26,374 nucleotides of DNA from JBFWPF01 sp050250135 (GCA_050250135.1 JBFWPF010000029.1:1-26374); one strand, 5' to 3'. Numbered from the stretch's first letter, positions 1 to 7,815 are shown. Notes: generated by a model not told the origin, from the letters alone. Made by a program: numbers and translations.

Positions 1-128
1 TGCGTATTTGAATATGCTTTGAAGTTGGTTTGAGCTTAGGCATTTGCGTCCTCCTTGTTGGGGAACACAATCATGAAGGCCAAGCAAATTATTTTAAAAG
101 AGTTTTTCTAATGTCCGACGCCCTGGGT
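1..128. other. Left edge, no gene recognised
   Basis: This stretch lies downstream of lexA, which is on the minus strand. It is AT-richer than the genes beside it. I see no convincing coding region, no tRNA fold and no hairpin followed by a T-run. A 12-codon ATG frame at 73-111 is too short to support. Confidence 0.5.
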
Positions 129-746
129 TTAGACGTAACAGCGGTAGAGGCCTGTCACAACCCCTTGAATCGTAAGGGAATCCTTCCGGATGACGATCGG
201 CTGGTAGGCAGGGTTGGCCGGCTCTAGGCGGACATAGTCCCCGTCGGGCTGGTACCGCTTGAGGGTCGTCTCGCTCTGGTTGAGGAGGGCAACCACCGTG
301 TCGCCTGGAGAGGCCGAGTTGGTCGCCTCCACAATCACCAGGTCCCCCTCAAGGATCTGCGCATCGACCATCGAATCGCCCCGAACCTGCAACACATAGC
401 TCTTTTCCGGATTGCGAACGAGGTTGCCCGGAACCGAGAGGGTCTCGGTCTGAGGGAAGGTCTCAATCGGCTTACCCGCGATGATGGTCCCTAGGAAGGG
501 GATCTCGACCATCCCCTCAATGGCCGCATCGGAGCCGTGGATCGGTGCAATCGAACGGGCATGGCTCTTCTCCGCAGCAAGGAACCCCTTCCGCTTGAGG
601 ATGTGGACGAACTTGTAGACCGAACCGAGCGAGGAGAGACCGAAGTACTCCATGATCTCCCGATAACTCGGGGAGTAGCGGTTCTCCCTGATGAAGGTGT
701 TGATGTAGTCGAGGACCTCTCTCTGCCTACTCGTAAGACCATGCAT
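129..746 (-). CDS. lexA: LexA-type SOS repressor, self-cleaving
   Basis: A full-length LexA of 205 residues. The N-terminal winged helix-turn-helix begins with TSRQREVLDYI and contains SPSYREI and a recognition-helix region around residues 28-50. The C-terminal S24 peptidase domain has the Ala90-Gly91 cleavage site (IIAGKP), the nucleophile Ser125 in GDSM and the general base Lys163 in TLKRY, so autoproteolysis looks intact. By family knowledge it represses DNA-damage genes and cleaves itself when RecA-ssDNA forms. The ATG at 746 has a GGAGAG ribosome binding site about 7 nt upstream. It is divergent from rmuC, itself a DNA-maintenance gene. I could not recognise a clear LexA operator in the 78-nt divergent gap. 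From memory Chlamydiaceae lack LexA, so its presence points to another chlamydial family. Confidence 0.93.
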   Translation of the reverse strand: MHGLTSRQREVLDYINTFIRENRYSPSYREIMEYFGLSSLGSVYKFVHILKRKGFLAAEKSHARSIAPIHGSDAAIEGMVEIPFLGTIIAGKPIETFPQTETLSVPGNLVRNPEKSYVLQVRGDSMVDAQILEGDLVIVEATNSASPGDTVVALLNQSETTLKRYQPDGDYVRLEPANPAYQPIVIRKDSLTIQGVVTGLYRCYV

Positions 747-824
747 GAGCCTGCTCTCCGTGATCGCAATTTAACGGGCTTTCAAGCAAAGTATCAGATA
801 GGACAATTCAAAGCGAGCATTCAG

Positions 825-2006
825 ATGGATTTTTCTCCCCTCTCCCTAATGATCGGCATGGCCTTAGGTGGGGGTTTGGGGGCACTTTTGGTCTATGTAC
901 GCCTGATGAAGCGGGAGGTGGAGCTCACCCGTTTGAAGACGGAGGTGGAGGAGCGGCTGGTCCATACCTTTAAGTCCCTCTCGAGCGATGCCCTGGCGCA
1001 AAACAATGCGAGCTTTTTGCAGCTGGCAAAGGGGCAGCTCGAGCGGCTGCAGGAGGGGGCCACCCATGAGCTTGACAAGCGGCGGCAGGCGATCGATGCC
1101 CTCCTGACGCCGGTGAGGACCACTTTTGAGAAGTTCGAGGGAAAGCTCTCAGAGCTGGAGCGGACGCGAGCCGAACAAAGCGCTTCGCTTAAAGCTCAGA
1201 TCAGCTCGCTCGCCTCCCTGCAACAAGAGCTTGCACAGGAGACCACCAAGCTCTCAACTGCTCTTAAAGCGACCGCTATCCGAGGGCGGTGGGGGGAGAT
1301 TCAGCTGCGCCGAGTGGTCGAGCTCGCCGGCATGGTCGACCACTGCGACTTTTACGAGCAGCAGACGGCCACTTCGGAGGAGGGGCGCCTCCGCCCTGAC
1401 CTGCTCATCCGCCTCCCTGCGGGGCGCAACGTGGTGGTCGATGCTAAGGCGCCGCTCGATGCCTACCTGGAGGCAAGTGAAGCCAAAACGGAGGAGAGCC
1501 GCCGGTTCCTTTTGCAGAAGCATGCGCAGCAGATCCGCAACCACGTCAAGGCGCTAGCCTCCCGGGGCTATACCGAGCACTTCAAGCCCTCGCCTGAGTT
1601 CGTCGTCCTCTTCCTACCGGGCGAGGCCTTCTACAGCGCTGCCCTCGCCTCCGATCCAACCCTTATCGAGCTGGGAGCGGAGAAAGGGGTGATCCTAGCT
1701 ACGCCCACGACTCTCATTGCCCTCCTCCGGGCGGTCTTCTATGGGTGGCGGCAGGAGAACCTCTCGGCAAATGCGGAGAAGGTCAGTGCCCTTGGGCGGG
1801 AGCTCTACAAGCGGCTTCAGCTAATGAGTGGCCATTTTGGCCGTGTGGGCAAAAGCCTTGAAGCCTCGGTGAAGGCCTACAACGAGGCGCTTGGGTCACT
1901 TGAGCGGAGGGTCCTTGTCACCGCCCGCCAGTTCGAAACGCTTGAAGGCATCGAGACCGATGCCCTCGAGCCCCCACCCCCCATCGAACTCTCCGTCCGA
2001 CCGTAA
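825..2006 (+). CDS. rmuC: RmuC-family DNA recombination protein
   Basis: A protein of 393 residues if it starts at the ATG at 825. That start gives an N-terminal membrane segment (about residues 5-25, LSLMIGMALGGGLGALLVYV) followed by a long coiled coil (about 28-150), the usual RmuC layout. The C-terminal nuclease-like domain carries GRWGEIQL, then PDLL and VVDAKAP, which fit the PD-(D/E)XK arrangement. RmuC proteins limit inversions at short inverted repeats and are presumed membrane-tethered nucleases. The frame stays open upstream to 537, but that part is antisense to lexA and is probably not translated. The ribosome binding site is weak. It is divergent from lexA, so a damage-response link is possible but not shown. 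Confidence 0.9.
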   Translation: MDFSPLSLMIGMALGGGLGALLVYVRLMKREVELTRLKTEVEERLVHTFKSLSSDALAQNNASFLQLAKGQLERLQEGATHELDKRRQAIDALLTPVRTTFEKFEGKLSELERTRAEQSASLKAQISSLASLQQELAQETTKLSTALKATAIRGRWGEIQLRRVVELAGMVDHCDFYEQQTATSEEGRLRPDLLIRLPAGRNVVVDAKAPLDAYLEASEAKTEESRRFLLQKHAQQIRNHVKALASRGYTEHFKPSPEFVVLFLPGEAFYSAALASDPTLIELGAEKGVILATPTTLIALLRAVFYGWRQENLSANAEKVSALGRELYKRLQLMSGHFGRVGKSLEASVKAYNEALGSLERRVLVTARQFETLEGIETDALEPPPPIELSVRP

Positions 2007-2044
2007 GTTCCTGTTGTTAAAATTGTTGCTCTTCCATAAAATAC

Positions 2045-2088
2045 TTGAGGTTGACCAATCGTGATGTTTATGTCACAATGGGGGAGCT
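2045..2088 (+). promoter_or_regulatory. Putative higBA promoter with dyad operator
   Basis: TTGACC at 2051-2056 and CACAAT at 2074-2079 are 17 nt apart and resemble -35 and -10 boxes. Between them lies a short dyad, GTGA at 2061-2064 and TCAC at 2073-2076, in the position expected for an autoregulating antitoxin. The match is modest and rests on eye inspection only. Confidence 0.35.
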
Positions 2089-2419
2089 TTGCTGACGTTG
2101 CAATTTTACGAGGATGAGAGGGGAAGGTCTCCTTTCAAGGGCTGGATAAGCCGCTTAGGGAAGAGCGCTTTTCATCTTGTAACGGCGAGGCTGGCCGAGA
2201 CTTCGGGCAGGTCACTTTGGAGATTGCAAGCTGGTAAAGGGAGCGCACGGTCTTTATGAGCTGCGGATACATAGCGGACCCGGTTATCGCCTCTATTTCG
2301 GCAAGAGGAGCAAAGAGGTGATCCTCCTCCTATGCGGAGGAGATAAAGGGAGTCAATCAAAGGATGTTGAAAAAGCCAAAATCTACTGGAAGGCCCACAA
2401 GGAAAAGAAAGATGACTAG
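2089..2419 (+). pseudogene. higB: HigB/RelE-type toxin with a frameshift
   Basis: Two frames together give one toxin of the phage Gp49/HigB-like RelE superfamily (addiction-module killer protein type), normally an mRNA interferase. Frame one (2089 to about 2205) reads LTLQFYEDERGRSPFKGW through LVTARLAETS. The rest (GHFGDCKLVKGAHGLYELR, GPGYRLYFGK, LLLCGGDKGSQSKDVEKA) continues in another frame from about 2207 to the stop at 2419. One extra G in the GGG at 2205-2207 accounts for the break; removing it joins TS to AGHFGD as the family expects. As it stands the first frame stops early at a TGA near 2258. Start unclear: TTG 2089 or TTG 2098. It overlaps the antitoxin start by 8 nt, as in an intact module. 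A sequencing error is the main alternative to a genuine inactivating mutation. Confidence 0.75.
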
Positions 2420-2792
2420 CAATTACCTTGAATTTCTCGATCAGCAATTACAAGACCCTACCTTTGCGCTAGGTTATCTCAATGAAGGGATGCATGACGA
2501 AGAGCCCAAAACGTTTCTGGTGGTACTGGGTGACATTCTCCGCTGTCAGGGGAAATCGGTAGCTCAAGTAGCGAAAGCCACCGGGATTAGCCGAGAGCAT
2601 CTCCATCGGATGCTCTCCCTAAAAGGAAATCCGACCTTCACCACCATTCTGGCACTACTCGACGCCCTCGACTTCGAGCTCTCCGTCCAACCTAAGAAGG
2701 CCACCCAACCGAAAAAGGCAGTAAAGAAAAAGACCCGCTCCCCCTCTTCCGGCCCAAAACGGAATTCAAGCCGCCCCTCGGCTTCCCCTTAG
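2412..2792 (+). CDS. higA: HigA-type antitoxin, HTH protein
   Basis: A 126-residue protein from the ATG at 2412. YLEFLDQQLQDPTFALGYL, then LGDILRCQGKSVAQVAKATG, ISREHLHRMLS and GNPTFTTILALLDALDFEL match the addiction-module antidote family (HigA/XRE-like HTH). The domain would bind both the toxin and its own promoter. The frame is open from 2364, but the ATG at 2412 starts exactly at the conserved N-terminus and overlaps the toxin stop, the normal coupling. Odd feature: after about residue 97 comes a basic, low-complexity tail rich in Lys, Pro and Ser (PKKATQPKKAVKKKTR, then KRNSSRPSASP) that the family usually lacks. The tail could add nonspecific DNA binding or result from 3' drift. Confidence 0.85.
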   Translation: MTSNYLEFLDQQLQDPTFALGYLNEGMHDEEPKTFLVVLGDILRCQGKSVAQVAKATGISREHLHRMLSLKGNPTFTTILALLDALDFELSVQPKKATQPKKAVKKKTRSPSSGPKRNSSRPSASP

Positions 2793-2859
2793 TTCTCATT
2801 TTGTTTCCCATACCAAATAATTGGGATGTGGCCCATGATTTCTCTTAGGGAGAGGGGTA

Positions 2860-3927
2860 ATGCGCAAGCTGATCCATCAGAGGTTGAGGACGATCGGGCT
2901 GCCGCCGGGTGCGCTTGTCCGGGTACAGGAGGCGGGATCGGGGATCCAAACGCGGATTGCGGTCACCAAATTTGGCGATGAGCAGCTGGAGGAGTTCGAG
3001 GTAGGGCACCTTGAAGAGCTCCCCCCTCATCTCGAAGGAAAGGGGCCCACCTGGGTCGATATCAGCGGCGACTACCCGGTCTCCCTTCTGGACGATTTGG
3101 GAAAGCTCTTTGGGATCCACCCCCTCACTTTGGAGGATATCCAGCATCGGGATCAGCGGCCAAAGGTGGAGGAGTTCGAGGGCTACATGTTTATTGTGGT
3201 CCAAAAGCCGGTCTACCTTAAAGACGCGGAGACGGTCCAGATGGAGCAGGTGAGTATGCTGCTCAGCCGGCACCAAGTGATCTCGATTCGGGAGTACACG
3301 CCGGGCCCCTATTCGGCAATACGGGCCCGAATGCGGCAGGAGCGGAGGCGAATTGCCAAGCTCGGAACCGACTACTTGGCCTATGTGATTGTCGACTCGG
3401 TGGTCGATGAGTTCTTTGTGGCGATGGAGCATATGGAGGAGCGGACCGAGAGCCTCGAGCGGGATCTCTACTCTTCAAGAAGTGGGATGCTCCTCGACCA
3501 TCTCCACCAGCTGATGCGGGAGCAGGTAATCCTGCGGAAGGCGGTCTGGCCGCTGCGAGAGGTGATCAGCTCCCTGTCGAAGACCGAGTCTCCCCTCTTC
3601 GACGAGGGGATCAAGCTCTACCTAAAGGACCTGCAGGACCATATTGTGCAGGTGATTGAGCTTACGGAGATCTCCCGCGATCGCCTCTCGCAAATGCTTG
3701 ACATCTACCTCTCGACGATGAGCCACTACACCAACCAGGTGATGAAGACGCTGACGATCATCGCCTCGATCTTTATACCGCTGACTCTGATCACCGGGAT
3801 ATTCGGCATGAACTTCAAGTATATGCCGGGCCTTGAGTGGAGGTGGGGCTACCCCCTTGCTCTCCTCCTGATGGCAGGCGTTGCCACCGTCATGCTCGCC
3901 TACTTCAGGCGAAAAAGATGGTTTTAA
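2860..3927 (+). CDS. corA: CorA-family divalent cation channel
   Basis: An inner-membrane Mg2+/Co2+ transporter of the CorA (2-TM-GxN) family, 355 residues. The cytoplasmic N-terminal domain runs to about residue 290, with the family-typical LTLEDIQHRDQRPKVEEF near 89-106. TM1 lies at about 297-316, immediately followed by the signature GMN at 316-318, and TM2 at about 331-348, ending with a basic RRKRW tail. The length is typical of the family. The ATG at 2860 is preceded by AGGGAGAGGGG, a strong ribosome binding site. A protease-like gene on the same strand starts 29 nt after its stop, so the two could share a transcript, but there is no functional link. Selectivity between Mg, Co and Ni (or Zn efflux as in ZntB) cannot be told from sequence. 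Confidence 0.95.
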   Translation: MRKLIHQRLRTIGLPPGALVRVQEAGSGIQTRIAVTKFGDEQLEEFEVGHLEELPPHLEGKGPTWVDISGDYPVSLLDDLGKLFGIHPLTLEDIQHRDQRPKVEEFEGYMFIVVQKPVYLKDAETVQMEQVSMLLSRHQVISIREYTPGPYSAIRARMRQERRRIAKLGTDYLAYVIVDSVVDEFFVAMEHMEERTESLERDLYSSRSGMLLDHLHQLMREQVILRKAVWPLREVISSLSKTESPLFDEGIKLYLKDLQDHIVQVIELTEISRDRLSQMLDIYLSTMSHYTNQVMKTLTIIASIFIPLTLITGIFGMNFKYMPGLEWRWGYPLALLLMAGVATVMLAYFRRKRWF

Positions 3928-3955
3928 TCTCCGGCTGTCGGGCACGATCTGTGAC

Positions 3956-4735
3956 ATGCAGATTAAAGCCTTTCTAGATCGTTACCTTGAGTTCCGTTTG
4001 GCAAAGTTCGAACACGCCCCTGCAAACGCAGGCAAGGTCGACGGCGCTCTGGTAGAGAATGCGTTTGATTTCCTGAAAAGGAAGGTTCCCTCCCCTATTC
4101 AGTTCTACATGCCTGCTATAGAACCCCACTCCGGAGGGTCATGTAGCGCGCTGACCCTCGAACTTATCCAAAAGATCTACGACTTTGTCTTTGAACCGGG
4201 TTTTAGCGACGTGGCCAGGAAGGCCGTTGAAGGGCTTCTAGTTGAGATCAAGGACGTCGAAGGGGTCAAGACATTCCGAAGTAGGCAGATGGCCCTCAAT
4301 AGCTTCGAAATAAAGGGCAAGTACAACAAGGATACCATTTCCTCAGATAAAGTTGCCGCTATTGCAAGCCTCTACAACCTATCGGTCGCTCGTTCTTCAC
4401 CCAAGGTCGAGGTGGCCTCATTGGACAAAAGGGGTCTGGAATCTCTTTTGATCGAGATGAGCATGGGGGTGCACCTTGTTCGGTTGGTGAAACCGAATGA
4501 CGGAGAAAAACTTGAAGACTATGGGCATACTACCCTGTTTATCCAAAACTGCGATCATGGCTTCTATTTCGATGTAAATTGCGGCCTCTTTGCCCTAAAA
4601 TGCAGCCCCTATTCGGCAGCTGAACGGAGCAAGCTGACCGATCTGATCTATGACAACCTTCAGGCCAATTTGGCCGATTTCAAATTGACGGAATTCCAGA
4701 TCCATCAGCTGGACTGCTCCACCACCATCACCTAG
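3956..4735 (+). CDS. YopT/C58-like cysteine protease candidate (copy 1)
   Basis: A 259-residue protein from the ATG at 3956, clearly paralogous to the gene at 5721-6482. The two share GGSCS followed by a Leu-rich helix, a (M/A)-x-N-(S/A)-F motif, an EK/DK-(V/I) segment, GH(T/S), FDVN-x-GL(F/Y) and a C-terminal F-Q-(I/F)-H. Cys63 in GGSCSALTL, His191 in YGHTTL and Asp206 in YFDVNCGLF are spaced like the Cys-His-Asp triad of YopT-type (C58) papain-fold proteases. I therefore predict a cysteine protease or acyltransferase acting on host or competitor proteins, possibly as a secreted effector. There is no Sec signal or membrane segment, which would suit type III secretion. Function is inferred from motifs only. 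A longer upstream reading of the frame overlaps corA and is unlikely. Confidence 0.7.
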   Translation: MQIKAFLDRYLEFRLAKFEHAPANAGKVDGALVENAFDFLKRKVPSPIQFYMPAIEPHSGGSCSALTLELIQKIYDFVFEPGFSDVARKAVEGLLVEIKDVEGVKTFRSRQMALNSFEIKGKYNKDTISSDKVAAIASLYNLSVARSSPKVEVASLDKRGLESLLIEMSMGVHLVRLVKPNDGEKLEDYGHTTLFIQNCDHGFYFDVNCGLFALKCSPYSAAERSKLTDLIYDNLQANLADFKLTEFQIHQLDCSTTIT

Positions 4736-4773
4736 CAGATAGAGTGTTTTAATCGCTCCGATGCGGTAACCTG

Positions 4774-5043
4774 GTGCCCATGCAAGGATGGAAGCGCTTT
4801 TTAAGCTTATGCAGCCGGTGCAAGGGTGAAGAGGAGCTGAATGCCCTCTTTGAGCTCTTCCTGACGATCGAGGAGCGGCGCGATATCGGGCTAAGAGCCC
4901 TCCTGATCGACGCTCTGCTCGAAGGAAAGAAGACGCAGCGGGAGATCGCCGCCGATTTAGGCATCAGTATCGCCAAGATCACCCGCGGCTCCAACGCCCT
5001 GAAGATCATTTCCCCCAAGCTAAAAGAGAGGCTGCTCCCATGA
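4774..5043 (+). CDS. TrpR-family DNA-binding protein
   Basis: An 89-residue protein with the TrpR/YerC fold: W-x-x-FL-x-L, EELNALFELFLTIEERRDIGLR, then the HTH segment TQREIAADLGISIAKITRGSN. Start either GTG 4774 or ATG 4780; neither has a strong ribosome binding site. Its stop overlaps the ATG of the next gene (ATGA at 5040-5043), so the two are translationally coupled. In chlamydiae TrpR controls tryptophan biosynthesis or salvage, but no trp gene is present here and I see no CTAGT-type Trp operator upstream. It may be a tryptophan-sensing or ligand-free TrpR-like regulator of another pathway. The family assignment is firm; the ligand and targets are unknown. Confidence 0.85.
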   Translation: MPMQGWKRFLSLCSRCKGEEELNALFELFLTIEERRDIGLRALLIDALLEGKKTQREIAADLGISIAKITRGSNALKIISPKLKERLLP

Positions 5044-5636
5044 TCGGCCGCCTTCTCTCCCTTCTCCTACTGGTCCTTCCCCTCCACGCCGAGCGCTACC
5101 CCGTTTTTGTCTATGGAAGCCTGCTAAATCCCGAATCGGCAAAAACGACCCTCTCATCCGAAACGGTGGCAGCAGGAAGGCCTGCCGTGGCCTTTGGCAT
5201 CCGCCGCCTATTTAATCGCAAGGTAGCGGAGGAGCTCGTGGTGAAACGGTTTGGGCCACTCGAGGCGCCAGACCAGGTGGGAGCCCTCAACGTGGTTTGG
5301 ACAGGGAGGCCCACCGATCGGGTAAATGGACTGCTGCTTCAGGTGACGGAGGAGGAGCTGGCCCGGCTAAAGGAGCGGGAGGTCGGCTATGGGCTGATCT
5401 CGGTCAAGGTAGCCCCCTGGGAGGGATCCCTGTGCCGGTGCTGGACGGCCTACACCTTTAGCGCTGGAGGTCCCTATGTGGCCTCCGATGTGATGCCTAT
5501 ACCGGGCTACTACGAGGAGGTGCGGAAGGGGATGGCCCGATATGGGAGGCGCTTCCTAGAGGTCTACCTCCAGACCACCTACCTCGCCAATGGGGTAACC
5601 CCCATCAAGTGTATCGAAGTAAGCCTTTTACAATAA
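5040..5636 (+). CDS. Exported gamma-glutamylcyclotransferase-like protein
   Basis: A 198-residue protein of the GGCT/AIG2-like fold. The family hallmark VFVYGSLLN is at about residues 22-30, and Glu114 in KEREVGY sits where the catalytic acid of this fold lies. The N-terminus (IGRLLSLLLLVLPLHAERY) is a good Sec signal peptide with likely cleavage after HA (about residue 17), so the enzyme would act in the periplasm or be secreted. Cytoplasmic GGCTs cleave gamma-glutamyl peptides to 5-oxoproline; an exported one could act on gamma-glutamyl peptides or on gamma-glutamyl bonds in peptidoglycan or host glutathione, which is inference. It overlaps the TrpR-like gene by 4 nt and lies between two paralogous protease genes. 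Confidence 0.8.
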   Translation: MIGRLLSLLLLVLPLHAERYPVFVYGSLLNPESAKTTLSSETVAAGRPAVAFGIRRLFNRKVAEELVVKRFGPLEAPDQVGALNVVWTGRPTDRVNGLLLQVTEEELARLKEREVGYGLISVKVAPWEGSLCRCWTAYTFSAGGPYVASDVMPIPGYYEEVRKGMARYGRRFLEVYLQTTYLANGVTPIKCIEVSLLQ

Positions 5637-5666
5637 ATCACTTATGATATTTCTCTCCCCTCCCTA

Positions 5667-5696
5667 TTGACTTGTAATGCCGTACTGTTGTAACAT
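5667..5696 (+). promoter_or_regulatory. Sigma70-like promoter of second C58-like gene
   Basis: TTGACT at 5667-5672 and TAACAT at 5691-5696 are 18 nt apart. Transcription would begin near 5703, which favours the downstream ATG at 5721 (with GAGGAGAG in front) over the ATG at 5700. Confidence 0.5.
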
Positions 5697-5720
5697 TATA
5701 TGAACCCAATGAGGAGAGAT

Positions 5721-6482
5721 ATGAAGAAGATCGACTACCAAAACCAGTACCGCCCCCTATTGCTTGCCGATTTTAACCACGGAAGGGTTGTCGAAGGGAC
5801 GGTGGATCCTAAAAGGGTGGCCCAGGTGGTAGAGGGGCTCAATATGAGGGCCCGTGGCCTACCCGTTGTCTTTAGGGCTAAAGGGATAGAAAAGCTAGAG
5901 GGGGGTTCTTGCAGCTCCCTCTCCCTGAGAGTCGTGGAGCAAATCCTCCCCTACCTCAATGAGCCCAATTTGATGGAAAGGACAAAGGAGGTGGTGAAGG
6001 CACCAGACACTGAGGCCCAAAAGCGGAATAACGAGTGCGACCGTTTGCGGGAGGGATACCGGATTCAGCAAGCTGCTTTTAATGCCTTCTCCCTGACCGA
6101 TCGAAATGGGGATCACTCGGTGGAGAAGATCAGTGCCTTTGTCCGCTATTACGGACTGGAGGTCGAGGAGTCCACCCTCCAGCTGACCGTTGACTCCTCC
6201 CTCAGCCTAAAGGGGCCTCTTGGCCTAATGGGCCCTGGACTCTACCTCCTCCGGATTGTCAAGGGAGCTGACAACGACAGGGGGGAGGTGCATGGCCATA
6301 GCGCGATCGTGGTGAAAATGGGAACCAGCATCCTCTATTTCGACGTCAATTACGGCCTCTATGGGGGAGAAGCGGGGAAGATTGCCCACCTCATGGGTGA
6401 GCTACTCCGGGCCAACAAGGAGCGGTTCGACCTCGACTACTTCCAGTTTCATCGCCTGGCCTACTCGACGGCGACGACGTAG
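5721..6482 (+). CDS. YopT/C58-like cysteine protease candidate (copy 2)
   Basis: A 253-residue paralogue of the gene at 3956-4735. Cys64 in GGSCSSLSL, His193 in HGHSAI and Asp208 in YFDVNYGLY give the same candidate Cys-His-Asp triad of the YopT/C58 papain-like group. The ATG at 5721 was chosen because GAGGAGAG lies just before it and the predicted promoter would start RNA near 5703; ATGs at 5700 and 5709 are in frame. It has no Sec signal or membrane helix. The sequence differs widely from copy 1 outside the motif blocks, so the duplication is old. The last 22 nt overlap the 3' end of the convergent gene at 6461-7756. A role as a secreted effector is inferred; the substrate is unknown. Confidence 0.7.
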   Translation: MKKIDYQNQYRPLLLADFNHGRVVEGTVDPKRVAQVVEGLNMRARGLPVVFRAKGIEKLEGGSCSSLSLRVVEQILPYLNEPNLMERTKEVVKAPDTEAQKRNNECDRLREGYRIQQAAFNAFSLTDRNGDHSVEKISAFVRYYGLEVEESTLQLTVDSSLSLKGPLGLMGPGLYLLRIVKGADNDRGEVHGHSAIVVKMGTSILYFDVNYGLYGGEAGKIAHLMGELLRANKERFDLDYFQFHRLAYSTATT

Positions 6483-7756
6483 TAGGCGGGGAAGGCGAAG
6501 TTGTGGTTGGGGCGGGGTACCACCTTCACGCGGATCTGCTGGCCGAGGTAGTCCTCTAGGTTAACGCGCGTACTGTAGAGGAAAGCAACAGGGCGGTTAT
6601 CGACCTTAAGGAGGTAGTCGCCAGGGCGGTTAGCGATCGGGCGGTTGTAGCTCTCAAGGAGGCCCGACACCATCTTGGCTTCGAGCGCCTCGTCGGCGTA
6701 GAACTGCTCAAGGGACCCCTCACCTCGCTCCAGGGCCCAGAGGTGGTAGAGGGAGTCCTCAACGGGCTGCCACGCCCTCATCTTATCGGTGATAAAGGCG
6801 GCGCGCTGGGCGCTATCCCTTCTTCGAGGGGCCTCGACTAGGCCGATCTCCCCCACCTGAGGGTAAAGCTCGGTCGGGTGCTCTTCAGCTGCGTAAACAC
6901 GGTGAGCGATCGGGTGGTGGAAATGCTCCTCCTCAATGAGATCACCGGCGAAGGCGATATGCTCCCTTGCTAGCTCCTCACGGAGGGAGTGGACCGTCCG
7001 GTAGTAGTTCTCAAACTCGGCAGCCAGTTGGCCCTGATCGGAGGGATAGAGTTGGGTCTTTTCCTCCAGGAAGGCTAGCTTCTTCTGGACGTAGAGATCT
7101 TGGGCCATGGCCAGCACCCTTTGGGCCCGCTCAACGTAAGAGGGGAAGTCGGCATAGTCTTCGATCACCTTCTCGAAGGCTTGGGTGACCCGGTCCATGT
7201 GGATCTCCCCAAACCCTTTTCGGAGCTCGGACAGGCTGATGATGTAGGCCGAGTTGAGGTGGCGGGCCACCTCCCCTGCGCGCCGCTCGTGAGTGGTGTA
7301 GATCTCGGGCCCTCCAATCTTCTCGATAAGCTCCGCCGCGACATAGAACTTGGCATTGGCTGGAGGGGCGATCTCGATCCATTTTGGGTTTTGGCTGCAG
7401 GGCTCTCCCACCACCTTGTCCCCTGTGCTCAGTTGGGCGACGATAGTGGCTTCGGTGTCGGGGGCGAGGCGGACGTTGACATTCTTGCCATCGATAGTGT
7501 TGTCGTAGACAAAGGTCCGGTAGACGTAGGCCTTCACATCTTTGGGAAGGGCAATCGCACAAAAGCCGTTGGACTCTCCGGTCACGAGCACCAGGTCGCC
7601 CTGGGCTAGCTCTCGAACAATCGCCCCCTCAAGGTCGGGGGAGCTTCGCATCCTGACCTTCGTCCCCTTTACCTTTGCGGTGTAGGACTCTCCCGCTCCA
7701 ACCGCCAGGGGCAGAGTAAGGGCTAGTGTGGTGAGTAGGGATAGGGCCTTGCGCAT
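6461..7756 (-). CDS. Exported SH3-like domain protein
   Basis: A 431-residue protein with a clear signal peptide (MRKALSLLTTLALTLPLAVGA). Two bacterial SH3-like modules follow, about residues 24-80 (VKGTKVRMRSSPDLEGAIVR) and 85-145 (GKNVNVRLAPDTEATIVAQL). The V-x-(V/M)-R-x-x-P-(D/T) pattern is typical of SH3_3 domains, which often bind peptidoglycan stem peptides. A mostly helical central part (about 165-260) and a beta-rich C-terminus (DNRPVAFLYSTRVNLEDYLGQQIRVKVV) complete it; the last part resembles another SH3-like fold. Periplasmic, probably envelope-associated. By position beside phoH it may be the chlamydial CT017-type protein; that is from memory and unchecked. Its 3' end overlaps the convergent protease-like gene by 22 nt. 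Confidence 0.8.
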   Translation of the reverse strand: MRKALSLLTTLALTLPLAVGAGESYTAKVKGTKVRMRSSPDLEGAIVRELAQGDLVLVTGESNGFCAIALPKDVKAYVYRTFVYDNTIDGKNVNVRLAPDTEATIVAQLSTGDKVVGEPCSQNPKWIEIAPPANAKFYVAAELIEKIGGPEIYTTHERRAGEVARHLNSAYIISLSELRKGFGEIHMDRVTQAFEKVIEDYADFPSYVERAQRVLAMAQDLYVQKKLAFLEEKTQLYPSDQGQLAAEFENYYRTVHSLREELAREHIAFAGDLIEEEHFHHPIAHRVYAAEEHPTELYPQVGEIGLVEAPRRRDSAQRAAFITDKMRAWQPVEDSLYHLWALERGEGSLEQFYADEALEAKMVSGLLESYNRPIANRPGDYLLKVDNRPVAFLYSTRVNLEDYLGQQIRVKVVPRPNHNFAFPAYYVVAVE

Positions 7757-7815
7757 CGGACACTCCTAGGAATGGTCTTCTCCACAGTCTAGTGCGCCCG
7801 CCGTTTATTGTGCAA

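Noticed and set aside
537..824. N-terminal extension of the RmuC frame
   Set aside because: It is antisense to lexA, has no domain match and places the membrane segment deep inside the protein; the ATG at 825 gives the family layout.
7100..7609. Long plus-strand frame inside the SH3 protein gene
   Set aside because: Mirror of a real minus-strand gene in GC-rich DNA; no start signals or domain.
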